Source of the DNA: Bog-113 sp965226755
GTDB taxonomy: Bacteria; Acidobacteriota; Terriglobia; Bryobacterales; Bryobacteraceae
DNA length: 64,000 nucleotides
Reading direction: 5' to 3'
NCBI GenBank assembly: GCA_965226755.1
Contig: CBDDDT010000006.1
Coordinates: 62,001-126,000 of the forward strand
Part shown: positions 25,381 to 33,788 of the stretch, in pieces
Position numbering within the stretch: the stretch's first letter is position 1
Layout of the letters: every line of letters begins with the position of its first letter
Position numbers and translations under genes: made by a program
The notes under the pieces: generated by a model
Told to the model about the DNA's origin: nothing
Databases searched by the model: none
Seen by the model: only the letters and a program-made list of their open reading frames with translations

Positions 25381-25457
25381 TGGTCGGGGCGAGAGGATTC
25401 GAACCTCCGGCCTCCTGGTCCCGAACCAGGCGCTCTACCAGGCTGAGCCACGCCCCG
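25381..25457 (-). tRNA. tRNA-Pro (anticodon CGG)
   Basis: A full 77-nt cloverleaf on the minus strand. The acceptor stem CGGGGCG pairs with CGCCCCG, the D arm has CTCAGCCTGGTAGAG, the anticodon stem CCTGG/CCAGG encloses loop TTCGGGA (anticodon CGG), and the T arm GGAGG-TTCGAAT-CCTCT is followed by an encoded CCA. The last 49 bases are repeated at 22298-22346. It is the only tRNA gene seen in the window, and the integration of the mini-island leaves it intact. Confidence 0.95.
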
Positions 25458-25668
25458 AGGAAAATGACAGCTTAACGGGACCAGCGAGCCCTTCGAGCCG
25501 CTGGGGGATGGCCGAATTCGCCAAAAAATCCGTCCAGGACCGAGTATACCTCAAGAACTTCACCCAAAGACCGCGGCGACAGGCGCCAGCGCCGCCAGGA
25601 ATGGTTGCGCGCAGCAGACTGCTGGAACGCGGAACGCCGTGTTCGACAATAAACCAGGAGAGTGCATC

Positions 25669-26187
25669 ATGCGCATGCGAATTATGTTGCTTTGGATTGT
25701 GGGAACGGTCGTCGCGGCGGCCCTGGCTGGCCAGACAACGGTGGAACTAAAGAACGCTAAGGGCGAGAGCGTCGGCACGGCCAGCCTGTCGTCAACAGGC
25801 GATGCCGGATCGATGGGAGTTCAGATTAAGGTGGATCTCAAGAATCTTCCGCCGGGTGAACACGCCATCCACATTCATTCTGTCGCCAAGTGCGATGGGC
25901 CCGATTTTAAATCGGCGGGACCTCATTTCAACCCGGAGAAGAAACAGCATGGACTGGAGAATCCGAGCGGGCCGCACGCCGGCGACATGAAAAATTTCAT
26001 GGTGTCGAGCGACGGGACGGCGCACGCGGAGGTGATGGCGTCGCAGGTGGACATGGGCTCGGACAGCCATTCCCTTTTTGCGAACGGCGGTACGGCGCTT
26101 GTGATTCATGCCAAAGCTGACGACATGAAGACCGATCCGGCCGGGGCCGCGGGCGACCGGATCGCTTGCGGGGTAATCAAGCAGTAA
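25669..26187 (+). CDS. sodC: Cu/Zn superoxide dismutase
   Basis: 172 aa from ATG 25669, with AGGAG 8 bases upstream; an earlier in-frame start has no ribosome site. There is an N-terminal signal peptide (MRIMLLWIVGTVVAAALAGQ). Copper and zinc ligands are in order: EHAIHIHSVAKC (two His), SAGPHFNP (bridging His), HGLENPSGPHAGDMKNF (zinc His and Asp), and VIHAKADD (last copper His). The disulfide cysteines are in AKCDGPDF and RIACGVI. It should detoxify superoxide in the periplasm. Confidence 0.95.
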   Translation: MRMRIMLLWIVGTVVAAALAGQTTVELKNAKGESVGTASLSSTGDAGSMGVQIKVDLKNLPPGEHAIHIHSVAKCDGPDFKSAGPHFNPEKKQHGLENPSGPHAGDMKNFMVSSDGTAHAEVMASQVDMGSDSHSLFANGGTALVIHAKADDMKTDPAGAAGDRIACGVIKQ

Positions 26188-26206
26188 GCGTCAGGGGCCG
26201 CTTCAA

Positions 26207-27970
26207 CTATTGAATATTGATCTGCACGGTGTTTGAAGAAACGCCGTCCACCACCAGATTCACGTTTAGCAAACCGGAGCCGGCCAGCGAGTTCGGGAGC
26301 AGGACGTTGACTTGATCGAGCCCCGCGTAGACGCCTTGCGCTCCGCTCGAAGCGGCGGGAATCGTAAGATCACCGATCTGCACGACAACGGGACCGGAGG
26401 AGTGGCGCACACCGGTGCCGAACAGAATCAGGTACGCCGCATCGGTCTGCGCGCCCAACGTCACTGGGGTAGCGGTGCAGGATCCCCCAGCGGGGCACGC
26501 GAACACGAATTGCGTGCTTGACGGCGACGCGGCGCCCGAAGGGTAAAGCAAAAGGTATGCGGACGCCGGCCCCGAGCCCGTTGCGTTCGCGGCAAAGAGC
26601 CCGGGCGAGATCAACTCCACATCGACGGTGTCGCGAACGGAAATATTCTGCGCGTTGGTGAACTGGATGGTGGCCGGACCCGGCGCGGTTCCGGCCGGGA
26701 CTTCCCAGTTGACTTGCCCGGGAGAAACGAAGAACAGCGGCGCCGAGCGCACGGCGCCGAGCGCGTCAGTCACGGATACCGTCGTGCCGGCCAGCGACGT
26801 GGGGAGAGGAGTCGATGGGGCGGATTGAGTTTCGGCGGCGAGGTCGGAATAAAAAGTGGCCGCAATCGAATCGGCGGCGACGGGAGGACGCCCGTAAGTT
26901 GCGGCGGAAACGGTGGGCGCGGCCGCTTCCAATCCCAGGATGTAAATGCTCCCCGTCTTGGCGAGACCGGTCCCATTCGGGATGAAGTAACTCGCCATTT
27001 GTGCGCCGTTCGGCCCCCAGTTGAACTTAGCTGTACTTATGGGCGAGCCGAGATACCAGGATGGAGCCGTCTGATCATTAAAATAAGTGAGCTGGACCTT
27101 GTTCGAACCATCGTAGTCCATCATCCAGTAGTCCGTCTCCAGGCCGACCGCGGGCAGATCCACGCCCGACATCCAAACCAGCTTCTGGGCGTTCGGAAAC
27201 GAAGTCGGGAACTCGTCCCAATTGGCCGGGGAATTCGTGAGATTCGTCAAAACGCCGGATTGCAGGTTGTAGGAATAAATATCGATCCCCGTCTCCGCCT
27301 GGCCGTCCAGATTCCCGGTAAAGAAGACCGTGTCGCCGTCGGTGCTGAAGCCGCCGGTTTCACAAAACACATTGTTTTGGCAGGGAGGGAGCGATTGGAT
27401 ATTGGTGACCTGAGGTACGCCGTTGTTCACCGCGAAATCGCCCAACATCAAATTCCAGTAGTTGCTGAAAGCCTGGCCGGTCCGCTGGACCCATAGCAGT
27501 TTCGTGCCGTCCGGCGAAAAGCGCGGATGCAGAATGCCCGCGGCCTGATTCGTGACAGGCCAGTAATTCTTTCCGGCGGCGTCCATGATGTACAGATCGT
27601 TATTGACCCCCACCCCGGGCGCCGCGTCGGCTTGGAGAAACGCGGTGGACCACTGCACCTCGATGGCGAGGTACTGGTTGGTCGGATCCCATTCGGGATT
27701 GCCCTTGTTGTAGGCGGGAAGCTGCGGCGCTCCGCAGGTGAGGCAGATCGAATTGGAGCCGTCGGGATTACTCGTATAGATGTCGTAATATCCGCCGGCG
27801 CTCACGGTATCGAAGGCGAGCAGGTTGTTCTTCGCGCCCCAAGTTACGCGGCCCGCGTTGGGAAGCACGAGCTGCGAAGAAGTGACACGGATATCCTGCG
27901 CCGCGAGCGAGACGGCTCCGGCAACGCAAAGGAGGCATCCGAGTGGAAAAGAGGACAAGCGGAAAAACAT
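26207..27970 (-). CDS. Secreted TolB-like beta-propeller protein with Solibacter-type C-terminal domain
   Basis: 587 aa with a signal peptide (FPLGCLLCVAGAVSLAAQ). Residues about 30-330 carry several PD40/TolB-like repeats, for example YYDIYTSNPDGSNSICLTCG, HPRFSPDGTKLLWVQRTGQA, DWDE-type NLTNSPANWDEFPTSFPNAQ and QLTYFNDQTAPSW. From about 355 to the end is the domain known as TIGR03437, common in Solibacter: VSAATYGRPPVAADSIAATF, VSVTDALGAVRSAPLFFVSP, GQVNWEVPAGTAPGPATI and LNVNLVVDGVSSNTVQI. The role is unknown, probably cell-surface or periplasmic binding. It has only a short gap from sodC, which runs towards it. Confidence 0.85.
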   Translation of the reverse strand: MFFRLSSFPLGCLLCVAGAVSLAAQDIRVTSSQLVLPNAGRVTWGAKNNLLAFDTVSAGGYYDIYTSNPDGSNSICLTCGAPQLPAYNKGNPEWDPTNQYLAIEVQWSTAFLQADAAPGVGVNNDLYIMDAAGKNYWPVTNQAAGILHPRFSPDGTKLLWVQRTGQAFSNYWNLMLGDFAVNNGVPQVTNIQSLPPCQNNVFCETGGFSTDGDTVFFTGNLDGQAETGIDIYSYNLQSGVLTNLTNSPANWDEFPTSFPNAQKLVWMSGVDLPAVGLETDYWMMDYDGSNKVQLTYFNDQTAPSWYLGSPISTAKFNWGPNGAQMASYFIPNGTGLAKTGSIYILGLEAAAPTVSAATYGRPPVAADSIAATFYSDLAAETQSAPSTPLPTSLAGTTVSVTDALGAVRSAPLFFVSPGQVNWEVPAGTAPGPATIQFTNAQNISVRDTVDVELISPGLFAANATGSGPASAYLLLYPSGAASPSSTQFVFACPAGGSCTATPVTLGAQTDAAYLILFGTGVRHSSGPVVVQIGDLTIPAASSGAQGVYAGLDQVNVLLPNSLAGSGLLNVNLVVDGVSSNTVQINIQ

Positions 27971-28052
27971 GAATTGGCCGATACGCCTTTCTTAAGAGTA
28001 ACGATGGAAAGGTCAGGTTGTTGCTGTGCAGCTCCGTATAGATTTGTTGCGC

Positions 28053-29822
28053 TCAGAGCTTGGGCTCGGGTTCGTGGATGGTGAGGATCTGGCCGGCTTT
28101 GACGTTAGCAACTGTTTGCGTCGCGCCGTTGGGCCAGCGAATTTCCAGATCCGCGCTGGCGGCGGTTCCGAGGCCGAAGTGCAAACGAAGGTCATTCGCC
28201 GAGTAAAAGCTGGATTGGCTGAGAACCTGTTGAGCCTGCAGGCGTCCACCGTACCGGGCCGCCACGCGGGCGCCGATCGCGCTCCGATTGGAATGCGTCC
28301 CGATCAGCTTCAGCTTGAGCCAGTGATTCTTGCCGGTCACATCGTTGCGGAGCAGAGAAGGCGGCTCGTTGAGATTCACGATCAGGACGTCGATGTCGCC
28401 GTCGTTATCGAAGTCGCCGAAAGCGCATCCGCGGCTGACGTGAAGGGCGGCGAGAGCCGGGCCGGCTTCGCCGAGGAGTTCCTCAAACTTCCCGTTACCG
28501 AGATTGCGGAAGATGATCCGCGGGCCTTTCACCGCGTAGCCTGGGAGCCGGGCTTCGACCTCCGGATACACGCCGCCGGTGACGATGAACAGGTCGGGAA
28601 GGCCGTCGTTATCCAGATCGACCATGCCTGCGCCCCAACTCACGTAGCGGGTCTCGACGGCCAGACCGGACTGCGTGGTGACGTCGTCGAACATGCCCTT
28701 GCCGTTGTTCCTGTATAGAATGCTGGTGTCGTCGGCAAAATGGGTCTTGAGGATGTCGAGGTTGCCGTCGAGGTTATAATCCCCGATGCCCAGGCCCATG
28801 CCGGCCTGTTCCATGCCGTCTTCGTTCAGGGCCACGCCGGTTTCGAGGCCGATCTCGCGGAACGTCCCGTCGTGATTGTTGCGGAATAGAAAGCTCGGGG
28901 ACGTGTCGCACGCGACGTAAATGTCCGGCCATCCGTCGTTATCAAAATCGGCCGCGACGGCGGTCATGCTGTAGCTTCCGCGCGATTTGCTGACGCCCGA
29001 AGCATCGGAGACATCGGTGAATGTACCGTTCCCGTTATTGCGGTAGAGCAGAGGCGGAGCGGTGGGAAAGCCGCGCGGACCGCACATCACGGGGACGCCT
29101 TTCCAGGAGCAATTACTGTTCGATCCGGCGTCGGGCGCGTGGGCGAGATCCAGCTCGAGATAATGGGCGACAAACAGGTCGAGGAGCCCGTCGCGATTGT
29201 AATCGACGAAGGTGCAGCCGGAGCCCCAACTCGGCTTGGGCCGCAGCAGGCCGGCGCTTTCGGTGACATCGGTGAAGCTCCCGTCGCCGTTATTGCGATA
29301 GAGCACGTTCTGCCCGTAGTAAGTCACGAAAATATCATCGTATCCGTCGTTGTTGTAGTCGCCGATGCAGACCGCGGAAGCCCATCCAGAGCGGGCCAGT
29401 CCGGCTTTCACGGTGACATCCGTGAAGGTGCCGTCGCGATTGTTCTTGTACAGGCGGTTAGTTGCCCCTTCCGCGCTGCCATCCAGCCGCGACCCATTGA
29501 GAATGAAGACATCCACCCAGCCGTCGGCATCATAGTCGATGAAGGCGCAGCCGCAGCCCGTGGTTTCGAGGATGTATCTTTTGTGGTCGATTCCGCCGTA
29601 GATGACGGGCTGGGTCAGGCCGGCCTGCGCGGCAATGTCGGTGAACCTCGCGCGGAACGGAATGCCCGAAGGTTTGCCCCGTGGCTGAGCCTGCACGTTG
29701 CGCGACGAGACGCCTTGGGCGGCGGCACTATATGCGAGGGCCGCGCCGGCGGTGAGGCGGAAGAATTCCCGCCGGCCGGGACGCAGGCCGCCGGAAAACT
29801 GGGGACCAGACACTTCCCCCAT
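28053..29822 (-). CDS. FG-GAP/VCBS-repeat protein with ASPIC/UnbV domain
   Basis: 589 aa. The N-terminus carries a twin-arginine-like signal (RREFFRLTAGAALAYSAAA), which suggests Tat export. Seven or more FG-GAP-like repeats follow, each with a calcium-binding DYDADGW / DYNNDGYDD / DFDNDGW loop, for example VFILNGSRL and IFVTYYGQNVLYRNNGDGSF. The end (about 520-589) is an ASPIC/UnbV domain: NRSAIGARVAARYGGRLQAQ, FGLGTAASADLEIRWPNG. Such proteins are abundant in Acidobacteria and Planctomycetes. Binding of a surface or secreted ligand is likely, but no enzyme function is known. Confidence 0.88.
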   Translation of the reverse strand: MGEVSGPQFSGGLRPGRREFFRLTAGAALAYSAAAQGVSSRNVQAQPRGKPSGIPFRARFTDIAAQAGLTQPVIYGGIDHKRYILETTGCGCAFIDYDADGWVDVFILNGSRLDGSAEGATNRLYKNNRDGTFTDVTVKAGLARSGWASAVCIGDYNNDGYDDIFVTYYGQNVLYRNNGDGSFTDVTESAGLLRPKPSWGSGCTFVDYNRDGLLDLFVAHYLELDLAHAPDAGSNSNCSWKGVPVMCGPRGFPTAPPLLYRNNGNGTFTDVSDASGVSKSRGSYSMTAVAADFDNDGWPDIYVACDTSPSFLFRNNHDGTFREIGLETGVALNEDGMEQAGMGLGIGDYNLDGNLDILKTHFADDTSILYRNNGKGMFDDVTTQSGLAVETRYVSWGAGMVDLDNDGLPDLFIVTGGVYPEVEARLPGYAVKGPRIIFRNLGNGKFEELLGEAGPALAALHVSRGCAFGDFDNDGDIDVLIVNLNEPPSLLRNDVTGKNHWLKLKLIGTHSNRSAIGARVAARYGGRLQAQQVLSQSSFYSANDLRLHFGLGTAASADLEIRWPNGATQTVANVKAGQILTIHEPEPKL

Positions 29823-29852
29823 CGTAACGGCTTCGCTTGGGCGAGCGATCTG

Positions 29853-30548
29853 CTAGAAAACCAGCGACAGCAACATGGCGAGCACGGTGAAGACCACCCA
29901 CACCAGAATCACCCCCGTGATCGATTTGGTGAACGTGATGCGGGCCACGCGGCTGAGTCCGTAAGCGGCGAGCGCCATCTCCGCGAAAGTGAACAGATCG
30001 AAAGCCGACGCGAGAGCGAACAGCGGCTTGGAGGTAGTGGCTTTATCGAGAAACGCGCCGGCGTTGAAGGCCAGCAGGTGTTGCGCGTCGAGGGTGCTCT
30101 TGTCCGCGGCCATGGCAATGACCACAACGGAAAGAAGGGATCGGACCACCGCAATCGGCCACGAGGAATAGGTCACGGTCCCCAGGGCCTGGGTGAACTT
30201 GATCGGACTTCCGGATACGCCGGCTATCGCCAGAAACAAGAGCGCGAAGATCAGGATGATTACCGCGTAAACGACGGTCGAAATCAGAGTCGTACGCACA
30301 ATGACGGCCGTCGTGCCGGAACTGGCGATGGCTTGTTCCTTCTGGTCCTCCGACATTTGTGCGGCGAATTTGTTTTCGTTCAAAGATCGCCGGGTGATGT
30401 TTTCCGCGCCGATGCTCTGGTAAACGTAGAAGAACATGCCTGCGAACAAAAGCACCCCGGCGATGAACGCGGGAGCCCACGCTCGGCGCTCGCGGACGTA
30501 GTCGAACACCTTGCCCGGTGCATAGAAAATTTCGATCAATCCATTCAT
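29853..30548 (-). CDS. Yip1-family membrane protein
   Basis: 231 aa with five hydrophobic stretches (AFIAGVLLFAGMFFYVY, TLISTVVYAVIILIFALLFL, SWPIAVVRSLLSVVVIAMA, the FDLFTFAEMALAAYGL helix, and a final ITGVILVWVVFTVLAML). The start, GLIEIFYAPGKVFDYVRERR, is characteristic of Yip1 (PF04893) proteins, whose function in bacteria is unknown. It is separated by 30 bases from the UnbV-domain gene and reads in the same direction, so the two may be co-transcribed. Confidence 0.8.
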   Translation of the reverse strand: MNGLIEIFYAPGKVFDYVRERRAWAPAFIAGVLLFAGMFFYVYQSIGAENITRRSLNENKFAAQMSEDQKEQAIASSGTTAVIVRTTLISTVVYAVIILIFALLFLAIAGVSGSPIKFTQALGTVTYSSWPIAVVRSLLSVVVIAMAADKSTLDAQHLLAFNAGAFLDKATTSKPLFALASAFDLFTFAEMALAAYGLSRVARITFTKSITGVILVWVVFTVLAMLLSLVF

Positions 30549-30675
30549 TGGTGGCTGCCTCGCTTGTCGTTTCGGGATTGTATCAGAGATTACGGCTCAG
30601 AAGCCGGGATGTTCAGCGGATCGATCAGGAGCCCGGCCGGGGATCCGGTTGCTAGACTGGCGATCAGTGTAATCG

Positions 30676-31752
30676 ATGGCTCAGGATCCGGAAGAAGACT
30701 TCAACGCGCTGCCCCGGGGCATTCGGACGCGCATTTCCGCCGTGATTCTGGCGGCCGTGTTAATCGCGTTAACGCTGGTGTATCTGCTTTCGGGCGGCGG
30801 CGCGGAATTCTTTCACCGCAAGATTTTTCTTCACGCCTATCTGGCTGATAGCGGCGGCTTGGCGCCGGGGCTCGACGTCATGCTGAACGGCGTGAAGGTG
30901 GGCCTGGTGAGGTCGGTGCGTCTGGCCGGAACCAGCGATCCGACTCGAGTCGTCCGCATCGAGCTGAAAATTGAAGAGCGGTACAGAAGCGACATCCCGG
31001 TGGACTCGATCGCCGCCGTCACCGCCACCAATCTCGTGGGCGACACCTACGTGAACATTTCGGCGGGGAAATCGGCCACGCACGTTGAGGATGGGGCGGA
31101 GATCGCGAGCCTGATCCAAACCGGCAGTTTCAATCCCGCGGATCTGGTCGCATCTCTGCGAACCACGATCGATACGGTGAACACGATCCTCGACGGAATT
31201 CAGAAAGGGGACACGCCGCTCGCGCAGACGGTGCGGGGCAGCGACCTCTATCTGAACCTGGTTCACCAGGTTGAGCAGATTCAGAAGACCATCCGAATCT
31301 ACTCCGACCCGCGGACGCCTACCGGGAAGATGCTGTTCAGCGACGAATTCTACAATCAGATCCGGCAGCCGATCCTCAACATAGACCATGCGCTCGAGGA
31401 GATCCAGCGCGGCGAGACGCCCGCTGGAAAGCTGATCAACGATTCGTCGGCGTACGACAACGCCGTTTCCAGGATCCGTTCGGTTCATCAAACTCTGGTG
31501 GAGAACAATGCCGGAAAAGGCTCGGCCGGCGCCCTTCTGAAGTCCGACGATCAGTACCGGCAGATCCAAGCTCAACTGCGCGCGATCGATCAGTCGGTGG
31601 ATACGCTCACGCACGGTGACGGCGCCGTCGCGCAGCTTCTGCAATCGGCACAGCTTTATGATGCGCTGGCCGGGCAGTCGGGCAACACGCGCACGTTTCT
31701 GCACGAATTTCGGGACAACCCCCAGAAGTTCCTGCGGATCAAGATCTTTTGA
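30676..31752 (+). CDS. MlaD/MCE-domain protein
   Basis: 358 aa. The N-terminal cytoplasmic stretch (MAQDPEEDFNALPRGIRTRI) is followed by one transmembrane helix (AVILAAVLIALTLVYLL). The MCE domain (about 50-150) reads FLHAYLADSGGLAPGLDVML, NGVKVGLVRSVRLA, IPVDSIAAVTATNLVGDTYV and NISAGKSA. The C-terminal half is helical (LRTTIDTVNTILDGIQKG) with a repeated QRGETPAGKLINDSS / GDTPLAQ-like pattern. MCE proteins form hexameric lipid-shuttling tubes between membranes. The usual MlaE permease and MlaF ATPase genes are not adjacent. Its 3' end overlaps the opposite-strand gene by 14 bases. Confidence 0.85.
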   Translation: MAQDPEEDFNALPRGIRTRISAVILAAVLIALTLVYLLSGGGAEFFHRKIFLHAYLADSGGLAPGLDVMLNGVKVGLVRSVRLAGTSDPTRVVRIELKIEERYRSDIPVDSIAAVTATNLVGDTYVNISAGKSATHVEDGAEIASLIQTGSFNPADLVASLRTTIDTVNTILDGIQKGDTPLAQTVRGSDLYLNLVHQVEQIQKTIRIYSDPRTPTGKMLFSDEFYNQIRQPILNIDHALEEIQRGETPAGKLINDSSAYDNAVSRIRSVHQTLVENNAGKGSAGALLKSDDQYRQIQAQLRAIDQSVDTLTHGDGAVAQLLQSAQLYDALAGQSGNTRTFLHEFRDNPQKFLRIKIF

Positions 31753-32935
31753 CAAGTCTGTCGAGCGCCGACGCGACGCGGGAGAGCGCGACGGTGTTCC
31801 GGATCTTGAGGATCTCTTTGGGACCTGGTCCGGCCGGCTGCCAGCGCGCGAACATGCGATCGGAGACGAAGCCCTTGAACAAGGTCAGGAGCGGTGTGCC
31901 CAAAGCCGCGGCGGCATGCTGGGGGCCGCTGTCGTAGCCGACATAGCAGGCGGCGGCGGCGATCACGGACGCGAAGCGCGCGAAGCTGCCCGTCCAGGAG
32001 CGGGCGCGTGTGCCGGCGATGGCGCGTTCGACTCTCGCCGCTTCTTCCGGGCCCGATCCGCAATCCACCACGACGTCGCGAAATCGGCGGCAGATCAGGC
32101 GCACGAGTTCGGATTCGAAGTCCTCCGGGAGGCATTTGGCGGCGCTTCCGCCGACACCGAGGCTGACGGCGGCGAACGGTCGGGGAACGTCGATATCGGC
32201 CGCGGGTGGAGCGATACGCGGCGCGTGACACGGAACATCGAAGGTAAACGTGGCCCATTGCGCGGCCAGTTGAGCAAGGCTTGCACCGGTGTCGCCGCCA
32301 AAGGCGCGGCTCTCGAAGAAGAAATAACGCGATTCTTCGCAAACGGGAAGAAGACCGAGCTGGGTCAGGCGCGAATCGGGGTCAACCACGATCGTACGGT
32401 CATCGGTCAGCTGGCTGGCCAGCTCTCTCCAGCACGCAAGGCGGCCGGTGAGCGGCCCGCGCCGCGGATAAGCTGTTTCGAGGTGCTGGATGCGTGAATC
32501 GCGCGCAAAGAGCCCGGCCGCCTGCGCGCTTCCCGCCAGGCAGATCGACGCGCCGGGAAAGCGGTGCTTGACGGCTTCGAGCAGAACGCTAGTGACGGCG
32601 ATATCCGCGCCCAGCGTCACGCGCGAAAGCACCACAACGCGCTCCGGATCCAGAAGGCAGATACGCGGTTGCCGCACGCGTTGGTAGCGGGCGTACAGAT
32701 CCGCGGCCTTGCATTGGGGAATCGCGCGCGCCGCGACTTGAGAAAAGATCGCTGCATAGTCGTCGCACAAGCGCGGTTCGAAGCGGTCGGCAAGACCCTC
32801 GACCAGAATGCCGAAAAGAGCGTCGGAACACGAATCGTCGGCAAGCGATTCCACTAACGCCGGATCGAACGGGTCACCCGCGAGGCACTGACGAAGCAGC
32901 GCGGCGGCGGCTCGTTTACACGAGATACTTGCCAA
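31739..32935 (-). CDS. Glycosyltransferase family 9 (heptosyltransferase-like)
   Basis: 398 aa. The C-terminal half contains the GT9 signature: a segment with AAVSLGVGGSAAKCLPEDFE, then SVIAAAACYVGYDSGPQHAA and AALGTPLLTLFKGF. Such enzymes add ADP-heptose or related sugars to lipopolysaccharide core. The N-terminal half, with RIQHLETAYPRRGPL, is more diverged. The start lies within the 3' end of mtnP, overlapping it by 20 bases, so both genes are likely on one transcript. Its substrate is uncertain. Confidence 0.78.
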   Translation of the reverse strand: MASISCKRAAAALLRQCLAGDPFDPALVESLADDSCSDALFGILVEGLADRFEPRLCDDYAAIFSQVAARAIPQCKAADLYARYQRVRQPRICLLDPERVVVLSRVTLGADIAVTSVLLEAVKHRFPGASICLAGSAQAAGLFARDSRIQHLETAYPRRGPLTGRLACWRELASQLTDDRTIVVDPDSRLTQLGLLPVCEESRYFFFESRAFGGDTGASLAQLAAQWATFTFDVPCHAPRIAPPAADIDVPRPFAAVSLGVGGSAAKCLPEDFESELVRLICRRFRDVVVDCGSGPEEAARVERAIAGTRARSWTGSFARFASVIAAAACYVGYDSGPQHAAAALGTPLLTLFKGFVSDRMFARWQPAGPGPKEILKIRNTVALSRVASALDRLVKRS

Positions 32936-33788
32936 CGATCAGGTCCAGTTTTTCGCGCGTCGCGGCCGGAACCAGATCCGGGGCCGTGAGCATCGCATGC
33001 CGGAGCGACGATCCGCAGTGGCAGCTCCGCTCCTCCGGCATGTTGGCGACCGCTTCCAAAACCAGCTTGCAGGCATTCCCGGCGTTGGTGTTGAGGTTGG
33101 CGATGATGTCCGTGACGGTGACGGCGTCATGCTCCGGGTGCCAGCAATCATAGTCGGTGACCATGGCGATGGTCACGTAACAGATCTCGGCCTCGCGGGC
33201 CAATTTGGCCTCCGGGAGATTAGTCATGCCGATCACGTCCATGCCCCAGCTTCGGTAGACGTTCGATTCAGCGCGCGTGGAAAACGCCGGACCTTCCATG
33301 CACAGGTACGTGCCTCCCCTTTTGGCATTCACGCCCACGGTCTTAGCCGATTTTTCGGCGAGCGCGGCCAGTTCCCCGCAGACCGGATCGGCGAAACTGA
33401 TGTGCGCCACCAGACCTTCGCCAAAGAACGTGGAGATACGGCCGCGCGTGCGATCGAAAAACTGATCCGGAATCACGAAATCCAGAGGCCGGTGCTCTTC
33501 TTTTAGCGAGCCGACGGCGCTGAGCGAGAGGATGCGCTCGACGCCCAATTTTTTCATGGCATAGATGTTAGCGCGGAAGTTCAGTTCGGATGGCAGGATG
33601 CGATGCCCGCGTCCATGGCGGGCAAGAAACGCGACGGACCGGCCCCCGAGACTGCCGATGACGAACTTGTCCGATGGCGCGCCGAACGGCGTCTCTACTT
33701 CTAATTCCTCTTCGGCCGTGAAGCCCGGCATCGCATAAAGACCGCTGCCGCCGATGATTCCCACTGTAGCCTTGACTTCTACGGCCAA
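32916..33788 (-). CDS. mtnP: S-methyl-5'-thioadenosine phosphorylase
   Basis: 290 aa from a TTG at 33788 that has AGGAG 10 bases upstream. The frame extends 24 codons further but into the upstream gene. PNP/MTAP features are seen: VGIIGGSGLYAMPG (phosphate loop), LARHGRGHRILPSELNFRAN, GGTYLCMEGPAFSTRAESN, WGMDVIGMTNLPEAKLAREA and MVTDYDCWHPEHDAV. It cleaves methylthioadenosine to adenine and methylthioribose-1-phosphate in methionine salvage. The enzyme lies in a leftward operon between the MeaB-epimerase fusion and a GT9 gene. Confidence 0.93.
   Translation of the reverse strand: MAVEVKATVGIIGGSGLYAMPGFTAEEELEVETPFGAPSDKFVIGSLGGRSVAFLARHGRGHRILPSELNFRANIYAMKKLGVERILSLSAVGSLKEEHRPLDFVIPDQFFDRTRGRISTFFGEGLVAHISFADPVCGELAALAEKSAKTVGVNAKRGGTYLCMEGPAFSTRAESNVYRSWGMDVIGMTNLPEAKLAREAEICYVTIAMVTDYDCWHPEHDAVTVTDIIANLNTNAGNACKLVLEAVANMPEERSCHCGSSLRHAMLTAPDLVPAATREKLDLIVGKYLV

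Larger units (their letters stand above)
22296..25429. mobile_element. Mini-island inserted at tRNA-Pro
   Basis: A 51-bp direct repeat, identical at 22296-22346 and 25379-25429, brackets this segment. The right copy is the 3' part of the intact tRNA-Pro gene. The left copy is the same 3' part without the 5' half. This is the geometry left by integration into a tRNA 3' end. The inside holds a toxin-antitoxin pair, a DUF1810 gene and a TIR-macro gene, all leftward. No integrase, recombinase or transposase is present between the repeats, so the element is either non-autonomous or has lost its integrase. Confidence 0.75.

Noticed and set aside
22296..25429. CRISPR array or prophage
   Set aside because: The repeats are only two-copy tRNA-derived and 25-bp inverted units, with genes between them; no phage structural or integrase gene is seen.
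29139..30848. 569-codon frame on the + strand across the UnbV and Yip1 genes
   Set aside because: It has no motifs and runs antisense to two well-supported genes.
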